A model generated the notes under the pieces. It did no database searches. It was not told the origin of the DNA and was given only the letters and a program-made list of their open reading frames with translations. Below, piece after piece: positions 43,156-52,432 of a stretch of DNA of 64,000 nucleotides. Where the stretch lies: assembly GCA_947488175.1 (NCBI GenBank), contig CANKYO010000007.1:62001-126000 (forward strand). Direction: 5' to 3'. The stretch comes from an uncultured Paracoccaceae bacterium (GTDB lineage Bacteria > Pseudomonadota > Alphaproteobacteria > Rhodobacterales > Rhodobacteraceae). The translations under genes and the position numbers were made by a program. Each line of letters starts with the position of its first letter. Position 1 is the first letter of the stretch.

Positions 43156-45447
43156 TCAAATCTCGGGCTGATCCATCCGAACCTGAAACCGGACCCGCCC
43201 CTTGACCGGTCGCGACCAGTTGACCTGCACGCTGCGCAGATCGGATCCCTTTTCACCCTCGGCCCACGGAAAATCATGCACCCGGTTGTTAGCGGTGTCC
43301 GTGATTGACCCGATCGGGGCTATACTTTCAACCGTTTTCGCGCGCCCACCAAAGGGCAGGACCGTCCCGGTGCTCATCGTCCATGTGCTCGCCTCGGTCG
43401 CCTGGGTATGCGTCAGGAACACGGGGTTCTGGGCAGGCTGGTTGACGTTGTGATAAGTGTTGCCACTGAATTCCAGACCACGGGTGCGGTTGAAATCCAG
43501 ATCGGCAAAAGTCGTATCCACATTATCAACTCTGTCAATCCGGCCATTCAGCGAACGGAATACATTGCTGACCACCGAAAAACCGTTGATGTAATGACCC
43601 GGGCCATATGGTTTGATCACGATGAAGTTGAACCAGGTCGCCACATCATTGGTGGTAAAAATGTTGCCGGTGATTGTCAGCCCGCCAAAGGAAAACTGAT
43701 TGCCCAACGCGGGTGAGCTGAAATGCTCATTCGTCCACTCGATGAAGTTGTTGTCGCAGTAATTGCCAGTGAATACGCTTTTAGGGTTCAATTCGGTAAG
43801 GATGATACCACCCTTGCGCGGGCCGTTGATCTCATCATCGCCATGGAACCAATGGTTTGCCGTGATCAGATTGCCGCTTCCCGCCAGCACACAGAAATGC
43901 TTGAACTTGCTCACCCGGTTGTCGCGGATCTTGACGTCATTTGCGTTGGCGTTGAACCCGATGCTGACGCGATCAGAAACCGGCACGGCCTGCTCGTCCG
44001 AAATCAACTGACAACGATCGATCATCATCCCCTGACAACCAACCCCGGGCGAGGTGATGCCCCGATCCTTCGGCCGGTTGATGAAACTGTCACGCACGTG
44101 AAAGGTAAAGCCATCCGCAGACATCATGATCCCGCTGGCCACGCCCCTGCACTGAAACTCGATATCGTCCAGAACAAACTGGCTCAGCTTATTGAAGCCT
44201 GAAAAATCCAGCATGTATTTGAAACGGGTAAAGGTAAATTCCTGGGTGCCTTCCGCGTCATAAAGCGGCTGGCTCAACTCAATGGTCTGACTGCCAACAT
44301 TGACGCCGCGAACGTAAACCTCGCGACCCACACCATTTCCTTCAACCAAGGCTCCGACCGGAATATTGGCAATGTCGACGACGTTGGTCAGCCGCCGGTC
44401 GTCAGATACCGCATAAGTCGCCTGAGAGGTGACAATAGTACTGTCCCAAGCCGCGCCACTGACCGGTTCAAACTGGCCATTGCGAATAACACGCCGGGTT
44501 TCAAACCGGGTTTTCGACGGATCTGTCGCCTGCATATCGACCGGCTCCGTCAGCGAGATACGCCGCCCGTTCAGATCAAGCGACTCATGATCCGAAAAAT
44601 TTATGAGCGCCTGAAATGCCTTCTTAAAGGCAACCTCTTCGTCCTCGAATGCTTCAACATAAGTCTCGTAATTATAATCGCGCTGCAGAATGAACCGGTG
44701 TTCCGGCGCCTGTACGATCCGCCCCTCAAACCGCACCCGGCTTTCCAGTGTCACGCTGTTTTCCAGCAGATAAACCCCGGCAGGTACCGTGATTGTCCGA
44801 CCATTCGCCGCCGCATCCGCCGCATCAAAGGCCGCTGAATCGTCGGTCGTGCCATCTCCCTTGGCACCGAAATCGCGGACATCGACAAGGGCCACCAGGT
44901 CGCGGGTGAAGACCGCACTGACATCCTCAATCTCGATATCATCAACCCGGACCAGACCACCATTGGGACCAGTGAGGTCAATGCCGAAGTGACCGTAATT
45001 GGCACCGGTCCAGACCAGATCAACACCGTTACGATCTGCGGTCGCAATGATTGCGCTCACCTCAACAACCTCACCATAGGTGGTCAACTGCACTGATGGC
45101 CCTGCCTCAGGCAAACCTGTGGCTTGCGCACCGCCGGCGAGCCCGGACCAACCCGATATGCGCACCGCGGGCAATGGTCCGGCCACGGCTTTGACGCGGG
45201 CCGTCACCCGCAGATAGCAACCGGGCAGGATGGGCGTTTCGCCCATGTAACGGACGCGGGTCACAGGTTCTGTCTTGAGAACCTCCAGACATCCGGCAAA
45301 ATCCTGATCGGCGGCTACGAACACGCCCGACGCGCTGACCGCATAAGTGTTAGACCCCGGCGTGCCGTCCCCGCTCGACCACACCCCCAGACCCGCCGCA
45401 AAGGGCAGTGGGTTAAATACAATCCCGTCAGTAATCGCCTTGTTCAT
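43156..45447 (-). CDS. Right-handed beta-helix protein (pectate-lyase-3 type)
   Basis: A 763-residue protein without a classical signal peptide. Residues ~35-185 form a carbohydrate-binding-like jelly roll. The pectate lyase 3 motif ALVDVRDFGAKGDGTTDDSA lies near 190, followed by ITVPAGVYLLENSVTLESRV. The remaining ~500 residues are helix turns with many Asn/Gly steps (VKIRDNRVSKFKHFC, GLTITGNIFTTND). Catalytic carboxylates cannot be placed, so it may be a lyase, a hydrolase or a surface adhesin/tailspike-like protein. AGAGGGA precedes the ATG at 45447. It is separated from neighbours by terminators. Confidence 0.78.
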   Translation of the reverse strand: MNKAITDGIVFNPLPFAAGLGVWSSGDGTPGSNTYAVSASGVFVAADQDFAGCLEVLKTEPVTRVRYMGETPILPGCYLRVTARVKAVAGPLPAVRISGWSGLAGGAQATGLPEAGPSVQLTTYGEVVEVSAIIATADRNGVDLVWTGANYGHFGIDLTGPNGGLVRVDDIEIEDVSAVFTRDLVALVDVRDFGAKGDGTTDDSAAFDAADAAANGRTITVPAGVYLLENSVTLESRVRFEGRIVQAPEHRFILQRDYNYETYVEAFEDEEVAFKKAFQALINFSDHESLDLNGRRISLTEPVDMQATDPSKTRFETRRVIRNGQFEPVSGAAWDSTIVTSQATYAVSDDRRLTNVVDIANIPVGALVEGNGVGREVYVRGVNVGSQTIELSQPLYDAEGTQEFTFTRFKYMLDFSGFNKLSQFVLDDIEFQCRGVASGIMMSADGFTFHVRDSFINRPKDRGITSPGVGCQGMMIDRCQLISDEQAVPVSDRVSIGFNANANDVKIRDNRVSKFKHFCVLAGSGNLITANHWFHGDDEINGPRKGGIILTELNPKSVFTGNYCDNNFIEWTNEHFSSPALGNQFSFGGLTITGNIFTTNDVATWFNFIVIKPYGPGHYINGFSVVSNVFRSLNGRIDRVDNVDTTFADLDFNRTRGLEFSGNTYHNVNQPAQNPVFLTHTQATEASTWTMSTGTVLPFGGRAKTVESIAPIGSITDTANNRVHDFPWAEGEKGSDLRSVQVNWSRPVKGRVRFQVRMDQPEI

Positions 45448-45572
45448 CGGTGGTCCCTCTTTGGCAGCCAGATCAAACAGGTCCCGCAGATCGCAGGACC
45501 GTCGCCCAAGAGTTATCGCGCAGGTCTGAATTGCATCTGACAGCACCGTGACGGTGGTGGATGCAACACAAC

Positions 45573-45606
45573 AAAAAAAGGGGCGCCGACCATCGTCCGC
45601 ACCCCT
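45573..45606 (-). terminator. Terminator of second phosphate-binding/OmpA gene
   Basis: On the minus strand AGGGGTGCGGAC pairs with GTCGGCGCCCCT (one mismatch, one wobble) around GATG and is followed by eight Ts. Confidence 0.85.
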
Positions 45607-45632
45607 CATCTTATTCATTTGTGCCAGGTAAT

Positions 45633-47267
45633 CTAGCGCAGGTTGGACCGGCTGTTTGGCAAACGCAGCCACACCTCGACCCGGCGATTGCGGGCGCGGC
45701 CGACCTCGCCATCGTTGCATGACAATGGCAGCAATTCACCGTAGCTCAACGGCAACAAGCCCAAGCGCCGTCTCGTCTCCGGGGCCAACGCGCGAGCCAG
45801 GATTTCGCGAACGGCTTCGGCACGCGCTTGTGCCAATGCCGTGTTGCGCGTCCGCTCACCGATCGAGTCAGCGAAACCAACCAGCAAAACCTCAAGCCCA
45901 TCAAACTCGCCAGCTTCCATTCGGGCGGCCAGTTCCTCGATGTTGCGGATTGATTCAACGTCAAGCACACTTGATCCGGTGTTGAACCGGAAAGAAATGC
46001 TCAGGCGATCCGCACCGCGCAACTGCTGCATCATGTTGGAATACTGTGCGCCATCGAAATCCGGTTCGACCGCGGCGGTGTGAACCAGCATCATGCCCAT
46101 ATCTTCCAGACGCATGCGCTCCAATTCGCGATCAACGAAATAGCTTTCCTTTATATAGGGTTGCGCTTCGCTCGTCAGTGTCCAGTCAAGGAACGCCTGC
46201 GCTTCGGGATGGATCCGGCCCGGTGTTGTATAGGCATACAGGCGGCGCGACAGGGCATAGCCTTCGATCTTCATCCGGAAATCGGTCGGCGGCGATAGCA
46301 GCCCACATTCCTCGCGGATATCCAGCAGGTTCACGTCATTCGTCCGTGCCAGCCAACGGCCGACAAAACCGATACCCCCACGGTCAGTCATCACGGCATC
46401 GACCAGATCCTGATACGCGCTCCAGCGGGTGACCTGCGCCGTTTCATCACGGCCATTGGGGCGAACCAGCGCATCCATCATGACGGCGCGATCACCGGAA
46501 CCCTCGCCAAAGGAATTGACGGTGATCGGATAGTTCCCGCCACCCAACTCAAGCCAGTTGGTGATCTCACCCGACCAAATGCGCGCGATATCAAACGAAC
46601 TGAGATTGCGCACCGGATTGTCAGGATGGGTGATCATGACGATGCCATCAACACCCAGAACCGTTTCGTTTGCGGTATCTCGCAGGTCGGGAATGCCAGC
46701 AACCGCGATCTTTTCAACATCGCTGTCCTTCATGCGGCGGTCAGCAACGCCAATTGCCGCAACACCATCAGCAAGCGCAGGAAAAGCGCTGCCAGACCCA
46801 CGGGTCTGTAGATCAATTTCGGCACGCAGACTACCGTCGGCATTTGTCAGGCGGACAATACGTTCAGCAGGCTCGTCCGTCGGTATGATTTCGTAAGTTG
46901 CCCCGACCGAACTGGCATAGCCTCGCAACAGGTTCGGTATCAGAGTCGTGCCAACAGTCCGCGATCCATAGATGCCAAACTCGGGGCCAAACTCTTCAGG
47001 CGCCGGGCATACCAGGCCCGTGCAGGTCACACTTTCCGCTTTGATCCGCAAAACACCCAACTCAACCGTTTCGACCACATAGATGTCATTGTCGAAACTC
47101 AGCAGGTTCCCGGTGATCGACATCGATCCGTCGGTAGCTTCCAACTGAACCGGAGCGGTTTGTTGTGCTTGCACCGCCGTCGCACCAAAAACACCCATCA
47201 CACACAAAAAAGCGCCCGTCAGGGAAATCCCACGACGCGCGCCGACTGCAAAATTCTTTATAACCAT
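45633..47267 (-). CDS. Phosphate-binding-like / OmpA fusion protein (paralogue 2)
   Basis: A 544-residue relative of the protein at 1348-3150 with the same order: signal peptide (ending TAVQAQ), one ~48-residue repeat ending SVTCTGLVCP (residues 40-88), a PstS-like domain starting GIYGSRTVGTTLIPNLLRGY, and an OmpA domain (ISFRFNTGSSVLDVESIRNI, ending NRRVEVWLRLP). Paralogue 1 has this repeat twice. No transport permease is adjacent. The ATG at 47267 is preferred; a GTG two codons upstream is possible. Confidence 0.87.
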   Translation of the reverse strand: MVIKNFAVGARRGISLTGAFLCVMGVFGATAVQAQQTAPVQLEATDGSMSITGNLLSFDNDIYVVETVELGVLRIKAESVTCTGLVCPAPEEFGPEFGIYGSRTVGTTLIPNLLRGYASSVGATYEIIPTDEPAERIVRLTNADGSLRAEIDLQTRGSGSAFPALADGVAAIGVADRRMKDSDVEKIAVAGIPDLRDTANETVLGVDGIVMITHPDNPVRNLSSFDIARIWSGEITNWLELGGGNYPITVNSFGEGSGDRAVMMDALVRPNGRDETAQVTRWSAYQDLVDAVMTDRGGIGFVGRWLARTNDVNLLDIREECGLLSPPTDFRMKIEGYALSRRLYAYTTPGRIHPEAQAFLDWTLTSEAQPYIKESYFVDRELERMRLEDMGMMLVHTAAVEPDFDGAQYSNMMQQLRGADRLSISFRFNTGSSVLDVESIRNIEELAARMEAGEFDGLEVLLVGFADSIGERTRNTALAQARAEAVREILARALAPETRRRLGLLPLSYGELLPLSCNDGEVGRARNRRVEVWLRLPNSRSNLR

Positions 47268-47450
47268 TATCACTCACTAACTGTTCAAACCGCCCAGCAA
47301 GCGATTCAATGTCGCCGAACTGCGTCAGAAACATGTCAAGATTGCGTCATATTTTTCTGCGACTGACACATTTGCGCCAACTCCTTGAATTCCCGACAAA
47401 ATCTCAGCCAAGCTCTACGGGCAGCACTATCACTTTAGTTAGGTTGTCGG

Positions 47451-47855
47451 TCATGCACCCAGCTGCGCACCGGGCAAGAGCTGCACACCGTTTATCTGCC
47501 AGCCGCGTGGCGTTTCGATCATCTGGTACAGCAATGTGTGCAGGGTGCCGTTGGCGTCTCGGATCATCACCTTCTGTATCTGCCCGCCATTCACCTCAAG
47601 CAATTCCAGAAACTGTACATCCTTGTTGTCCCAGACCATAGGATAGCCGCGCTCGACCATCACGCCAAAGTTGTCAGGCGTCCCAAACAGGCTCTTGATA
47701 TTCGGGCTGGCATAGCTCCAGGCCTCCTGCAGATCGCGGTCATTAAAGGCCTGCAGCTGATTGCCGATGACCGTCTCGATCGCATCGCCATCCTGCGCGA
47801 GTAACGCCGTCACCGACATCCAAATCCCAAAAAACCCTGCAAAAATCCGGCGCAT
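47451..47855 (-). CDS. Exported DUF4864 protein
   Basis: The 134-residue product has a signal peptide (RRIFAGFFGIWMSVTALLAQ) and a cystatin/NTF2-like domain (AIETVIGNQLQAFNDRDLQE, AWSYASPNIKSLFGTPDNFG, LYQMIETPRGWQINGVQLLP) matching DUF4864. Function is unknown; these are usually stand-alone periplasmic proteins. GGAGG five bases upstream fixes the ATG at 47855. Confidence 0.83.
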   Translation of the reverse strand: MRRIFAGFFGIWMSVTALLAQDGDAIETVIGNQLQAFNDRDLQEAWSYASPNIKSLFGTPDNFGVMVERGYPMVWDNKDVQFLELLEVNGGQIQKVMIRDANGTLHTLLYQMIETPRGWQINGVQLLPGAQLGA

Positions 47856-47907
47856 CCCTGCCTCCAATCAAATCCATACACACTATGAATACGCGCCAAA
47901 CCGTCGA

Positions 47908-48252
47908 TCAGTTCTTTTTCTTTGTCGGTTTAGGTTTCAGGGTACAGGCAAAAGCAACAGATTTGCCAAACCAATCAGCCAACACCGGCTCGTTTTGCAA
48001 CAACGCCTCCGGCACCGCGACATACCCGTTCATCACGCTGTTGTAGCGGATGACCGGATCATTCGGATAGTCAGCGCCATAGGTCGCGATGTCGTCTTTC
48101 GACAGCCGGATACACATCTCGCCGTCCGGGCCAACAAAGCTGAACATATTGCCATTCACCGCCGTGTAAGCGCTGGCCTTGCCCTTTCGGGCAAGACCCT
48201 CATGCCCGGCGATCAGGCGATCGTAGATGGCAATAACGGTATCGCGGTCCAT
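47908..48252 (-). CDS. TfoX-N-like small protein
   Basis: The 114-residue product contains a segment similar to the TfoX/Sxy N-terminal domain (YTAVNGNMFSFVGPDGEMCI, then RLSKDD) and ends in a basic tail (KPKPTKKKN). TfoX proteins affect competence genes in other bacteria, but these stand-alone forms in alphaproteobacteria are uncharacterised. It begins 22 bases after the lysS stop and is probably co-transcribed with it. The ATG at 48252 is used; a TTG three codons upstream is possible. Confidence 0.65.
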   Translation of the reverse strand: MDRDTVIAIYDRLIAGHEGLARKGKASAYTAVNGNMFSFVGPDGEMCIRLSKDDIATYGADYPNDPVIRYNSVMNGYVAVPEALLQNEPVLADWFGKSVAFACTLKPKPTKKKN

Positions 48253-48274
48253 GCCCGACAATACCGTAGCCCGG

Positions 48275-49843
48275 CTATTCCGCCAACCGCGCTTCGATCA
48301 GGGCAACCGTTTCATCCACGCCATAAAGCGCGATGAACCCGCCAAACCGTGGCCCCTGACTGGCCCCAAGCAACACCTCATAAAGTGCCGTGAACCAGGC
48401 TCGCAACGGCTCAAATCCGTGATCCTTACCGACGGAAAACACCATGGTCTGCAACTCCTCGGCGTCCAGCCCGCCATCCCAGGCCTTCAGACGCGTGACC
48501 AGATCCTCCATCGCCGCTCGCTCCTGATCGGTCGGAGCGCGATACACTTTCGTGGGCTTCACGAAGTCATTGTAATAGCGCACGGCAAAGCCCGCTGCCT
48601 GATCCATCTGCGGGTTCTTCTCCGCCGACGCCTCTGGCGCATAACGCTGGATGAAACCCCACAGAGTCTCTTTATTCTCGGCCCCGGAAACTGACGCCAA
48701 ATTCAGAAGCATCGCAAAGGGCACCACCATGTCCGACGCGGGTACATTGTGGCCGTGGATATGGAACACCGGGTTGTTCATCCGGGCTGTCGCATCCTGA
48801 TCGGCATAGGCGCGCAACTGCTGGTGATATTCATCCACCGCCTTGGGGATCACATCGAAATGCATCCGCTTGGCCGTCTTCGGCTTGAGATACATGAAGT
48901 AGCTCAGGCTCTCCGTCGCCGCATAGGACAGCCATTCATCAATCGAAATGCCATTGCCGGATGATTTCGAAATCTTCTGGCCTTTTTCATCCAGAAACAG
49001 CTCGTAAGAGAAATGATTAGGCTTGCGGCCCCCCAAAATCTCGCAAATGCGGTCATAAATGGCGGTGTTGGTGGCATGTTCCTTGCCATACATCTCAAAA
49101 TCGACATCCAGCGCAGCCCAGCGGGCACCGAAATCGGGCTTCCACTGCAGTTTCACATTGCCACCCGTCACCGGCAGAGTCCATTCGCGACCATCTTCAT
49201 CGTCAAACGTGACCTCGCCCTTCTCGGCATCCACATGCTTCATCGGCACATACAGAACACGGCCCGTTTCAGGATGGATGGGCAGGAAAATAGAATAGGT
49301 CTCGCGACGCTCCTCGCGCAGCGATTTCAGCATGACCGCCATGACGTCATCGTAACGGGCAGCGGCGCGCAGAAGCACCTCATCAAACTGGCCAGATTTG
49401 TAGAACTCGCGGGCCGAATAGAACTCGTACTCAAATCCGAACGTATCCAGAAACCGGCGCAGCATGGCATTGTTGTGATCGCCAAAGCTGTCATGCGTCC
49501 CGAACGGATCAGGCACCGATGTCAGCGGCTTTTGCATATGCGCGGCCAACGCCTCCGGGTTTGGCACATTGCCCGGCACCTTGCGCATCCCGTCCAGATC
49601 GTCGGAAAAACAGATCAGCTTGGTCGGGATATCGGAAATCACTTCGAACGCACGGCGGATCATCGTAGTGCGCAGCACCTCACCAAAGGTCCCGATATGG
49701 GGCAGGCCGGACGGGCCATAGCCTGTCTCGAACAGCACATACCCCTTTTCCGGGTCCTTCTTTTCATACCGTTTCAGCAATGCGCGCGCCTCTTCAAAGG
49801 GCCAGGCCTTCGACGTCATCGCCGCGTCACGCAGATTGCTCAT
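48275..49843 (-). CDS. lysS: Lysyl-tRNA synthetase, class I
   Basis: A class I LysRS of archaeal type, used by many alphaproteobacteria in place of the class II enzyme. The HIGH motif is seen in [16 protein letters not shown] near residue 50 and the KMSKS motif in [15 protein letters not shown] near 290. The 522-residue length is typical. The start at 49843 ([20 protein letters not shown]) is preceded by GAGAG, with a GTG four codons upstream as an alternative. It is the only LysRS seen in the window. Confidence 0.96.
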   Translation of the reverse strand: MSNLRDAAMTSKAWPFEEARALLKRYEKKDPEKGYVLFETGYGPSGLPHIGTFGEVLRTTMIRRAFEVISDIPTKLICFSDDLDGMRKVPGNVPNPEALAAHMQKPLTSVPDPFGTHDSFGDHNNAMLRRFLDTFGFEYEFYSAREFYKSGQFDEVLLRAAARYDDVMAVMLKSLREERRETYSIFLPIHPETGRVLYVPMKHVDAEKGEVTFDDEDGREWTLPVTGGNVKLQWKPDFGARWAALDVDFEMYGKEHATNTAIYDRICEILGGRKPNHFSYELFLDEKGQKISKSSGNGISIDEWLSYAATESLSYFMYLKPKTAKRMHFDVIPKAVDEYHQQLRAYADQDATARMNNPVFHIHGHNVPASDMVVPFAMLLNLASVSGAENKETLWGFIQRYAPEASAEKNPQMDQAAGFAVRYYNDFVKPTKVYRAPTDQERAAMEDLVTRLKAWDGGLDAEELQTMVFSVGKDHGFEPLRAWFTALYEVLLGASQGPRFGGFIALYGVDETVALIEARLAE

Positions 49844-49951
49844 GATATCTCTCACTTCAAATCGTCACCCCAATGGCGACAACACCGCGCACTCCCTATT
49901 GCGGCAACGGTCCAGCGTCAATAAATGGGACGTACAACCAAAGGATACAGC

Positions 49952-50371
49952 ATGATCGAAGACGCCCCGATGACGGCCCAGGATTCACTCGCCGCCCTGA
50001 TGATTGCGGTTTCTGCCTCTGACGAAAACATCAGCACGTCAGAATTGGTCAAGATGAGCAATGCCATCAACAACCTGCCTGTCTTCGCGGGATATGATTC
50101 CGAACGGCTGCCGCGGATATCACAAATGGTATTTGATCTTCTGGAACAGGAAGACGGGCTTGAGGCCCTTTTTGGCCTGATCCGCGATGCACTGCCTGAA
50201 AAACTGTATGAAACCGCCTATGCCCTCTCCTGCGATGTGGCGGCAGCTGATGGCAAGATCGTCGGTCCTGAATCGCGCATGCTCGAAGAAATCCGTGATG
50301 AGCTTGAACTGGACAGGCTGCATGCCGCCGCAATCGAACGTGGCGCCAGAGCACGACATATGACACTCTGA
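49952..50371 (+). CDS. TerB-like helical protein
   Basis: A 139-residue all-helical protein in the TerB/DjlA-like family: SLAALMIAVSASDENISTSE and YALSCDVAAADGKIVGPESR show the repeated acidic helices that bind metal in tellurite-resistance proteins. No ter genes accompany it, so tellurite resistance should not be assumed. AAAGGA precedes the ATG by 7 bases. Divergent from lysS. Confidence 0.78.
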   Translation: MIEDAPMTAQDSLAALMIAVSASDENISTSELVKMSNAINNLPVFAGYDSERLPRISQMVFDLLEQEDGLEALFGLIRDALPEKLYETAYALSCDVAAADGKIVGPESRMLEEIRDELELDRLHAAAIERGARARHMTL

Positions 50372-50461
50372 CAGCACCACACCTGTATTCGCCAAAATTT
50401 GAACATAGTTCAGATGTAGCCTAAACACTAATACTCACAAAAGCCGAGAGAAGAGAGAATT

Positions 50462-50644
50462 ATGCCAGTCACCATTATCAGCATCATCGCCCTTGCCTGT
50501 GCCGCCTATGCCATTTTGCAGGTTGTTACTTCGGCAGAAACCACAGTGAACAAAACTGTCTGGACGCTCCTGATCCTGGTTTTGCCAGTCATTGGATTTA
50601 TCATTTGGGTGGTCGCGGGCCCGCGGACAAAAAAGGCCGCCTAA
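50462..50644 (+). CDS. PLDc_N-like small membrane protein
   Basis: A 60-residue protein with two transmembrane helices (VTIISIIALACAAYAILQVV and TLLILVLPVIGFIIWVVAG) and the PLDc_N-type turn KTVWTLLILVLPVIGFIIW. Such domains occur at the N-terminus of cardiolipin synthases but also alone; the stand-alone form has no known activity. GAAGAGAGAA precedes the ATG. Confidence 0.8.
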   Translation: MPVTIISIIALACAAYAILQVVTSAETTVNKTVWTLLILVLPVIGFIIWVVAGPRTKKAA

Positions 50645-50710
50645 TCACCGCCAGCCCTTGACCCGGCCGTGAAACCTGCAACCCTTGGATGATATTCAAG
50701 GGAGGCATTC

Positions 50711-51985
50711 ATGCTCAGGTCATTCATCTTCAGTCTCGCCCTCTGTGGGGCCACCCAGGCCGCAGCCTTCTGCGGCTTCTACGTGGCACAGGATGACGGC
50801 GAACTCTACAACACCGCCTCCAAGGTCGTGTTTGTCCGCGATGGCTATCGGTCTCGCATCACCATGGCCTCGGACTACACCGGGCCGACCTCCGAATTCG
50901 CGATGATCGTGCCGACACCCAATGTGCTGGAAGAAAAGAACATCCGCACCGTCGATCCAGCAGCAGTGGCGCATCTGGAAAACTACACCGCCCCGCGTCT
51001 TGTGGAATACTTTGATTACGATCCTTGCGCCCCGCAGATGGTGTTCGAATCTCCCGCCGTAATGGCAGCGCCAGTAGAAAATGCGGCACCGTCCACACCC
51101 CGCCGTGGCCGTGCAGCACTTGGCGTCCGGGTCGAGGCTGAATACAGCGTTGGCGAATACGACATCGTGATCCTTTCGGCACAGCAATCTGACGGGCTGA
51201 TCACGTATCTGCGGCAGGAAAGCTACACCATCCCTGACGGGGCCGAAGACACGCTGGCGGGCTATATCGCCATGGACATGAAATTCTTCGTCGCCCGCGT
51301 GAACCTCGAACGCCATGCACAGGGCCAATCGCAAGATTTACGCCCTTTGCAGATTTCGTTCCGGTCACCGCATTTCATGTTGCCGCTGCAACTGGGCAAG
51401 ATCAATTCGACCGGCACTCAGGATTTGCTGATGCTGATGCTGACACGCGAAGGCCGGGTCGAGGCTGAGAATTACCCGAACGCACGGATTCCCAGCGACA
51501 TCACCGTCCCAACCTTCGTTGAGGATATGTTCGGCCAGTTCTACCGCGACATGTTCGCCAAGAATGCGGCAACCAACACGGTGATGACCGAATAAGCCTG
51601 GGACATGGGCTGGTGCGATCCCTGCGCCGCTGATCCGCTCAACATCCATGAATTGCGCGATCTTGGCGCGGTATGGGTCAAAAGCGCCAAATCCAACCCC
51701 AGCGAGGACGTTTTCGTCACACGTCTGCACATCCAGTATGACCGCGACGAATTTCCAAACGACCTGATGTTCCGCGTCACCGATGACAACAGCAACTTCC
51801 AAGGGCGCTACATCATGAACCAACCGTTCGAAGGCGAACTGACCTGCGAGGCCGGGCAGGCCTACCTGGCACGCAAGCGGGATGAAATCCGCGCCGATGC
51901 GCTGGCCCTGCGCGAACTCACCAACTGGCGGCAATCAGATATCGACCAGCTGATCAGCGAGAGCGTCCCGGCCCGGTTCCGCTAG
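50711..51985 (+). pseudogene. DUF2330 protein gene interrupted by an in-frame TAA
   Basis: The first part (50711-51595, 294 codons) has a signal peptide (MLRSFIFSLALCGATQAAAF), Cys21 and the DUF2330 body (FAMIVPTPNVLEEKNIRTVD and others). It stops at TAA 51593-51595. Reading on in the same frame gives AWDMGWCDPCAADPL and ~125 further residues ending SVPARFR at 51985. In DUF2330 proteins as I recall, a tyrosine precedes AWDMGWCDPCAADPL, so one base change (TAT or TAC to TAA) explains the stop. It could be a mutation, a base-calling error or, less likely, read-through. The downstream ATG at 51605 has no ribosome site. Confidence 0.85.
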
Positions 51986-51990
51986 CGAAA

Positions 51991-52015
51991 AAGGCCCCCG
52001 TAAAAAGGGGGCCTT
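51991..52015. terminator. Terminator between DUF2330 gene and acidic-protein gene
   Basis: AAGGCCCCC (51991-51999) pairs with GGGGGCCTT (52007-52015) around GTAAAAA. The minus-strand side has TTTTT, so it best serves the gene at 52038-52337. Confidence 0.85.
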
Positions 52016-52037
52016 CAGCAATTCAAAATGGTCGGTA

Positions 52038-52337
52038 TCAGCCGTTTTCGTCAGCCGGATTGTCGTCGGCCGGTGGCGTCACCGACAGCGTGGGGACCGA
52101 CACCGTTTCGGTAGTGGTGGTCACCTCAACCTGTGGCACCTCGACTTCCACTTCGGTTTCACCCATCTGGATGCTGCCCACATCGGCATCAAATTCAGGC
52201 ATCTGGCCGCCCTCGACGGTCACGTCCACGTCTGGCAGGCGCGCCTCTTCGGTTTGATCAATATCGACCATGTAGAATGCAAAAAGACCTGCAGCAGCAA
52301 CAGCAACAACACCCGCAATTGTAAGTCCGGTTTTCAT
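52038..52337 (-). CDS. Membrane-anchored acidic protein
   Basis: The 99-residue product has one N-terminal transmembrane helix (TIAGVVAVAAAGLFAFYMVD) and an acidic, low-complexity periplasmic part with Val/Glu and Thr runs (EVEVEVPQVEVTTTTETVSV). No family or catalytic motif is seen. AAAGGAG precedes the ATG and a strong terminator follows, so it is a genuine small gene. Confidence 0.68.
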   Translation of the reverse strand: MKTGLTIAGVVAVAAAGLFAFYMVDIDQTEEARLPDVDVTVEGGQMPEFDADVGSIQMGETEVEVEVPQVEVTTTTETVSVPTLSVTPPADDNPADENG

Positions 52338-52432
52338 AACGTTCTCCTTTGGTTGGTGCTACGGCGTTGCCATAGCTTTACCTTGCAGACACAACGGCCA
52401 ACCCCAAAGAAAGTTCCCGAAAAATTCCAAAG

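Noticed and set aside
43156-47267. Prophage or tail-fibre island
   Set aside because: The beta-helix protein resembles tailspikes, but no integrase, capsid, terminase, lysis gene or attachment-site pair is visible nearby.
49952-50644. Tellurite-resistance locus
   Set aside because: Only a TerB-like fold is present, with no terC, terD or terZ; the adjacent PLDc_N-like gene has no known link.
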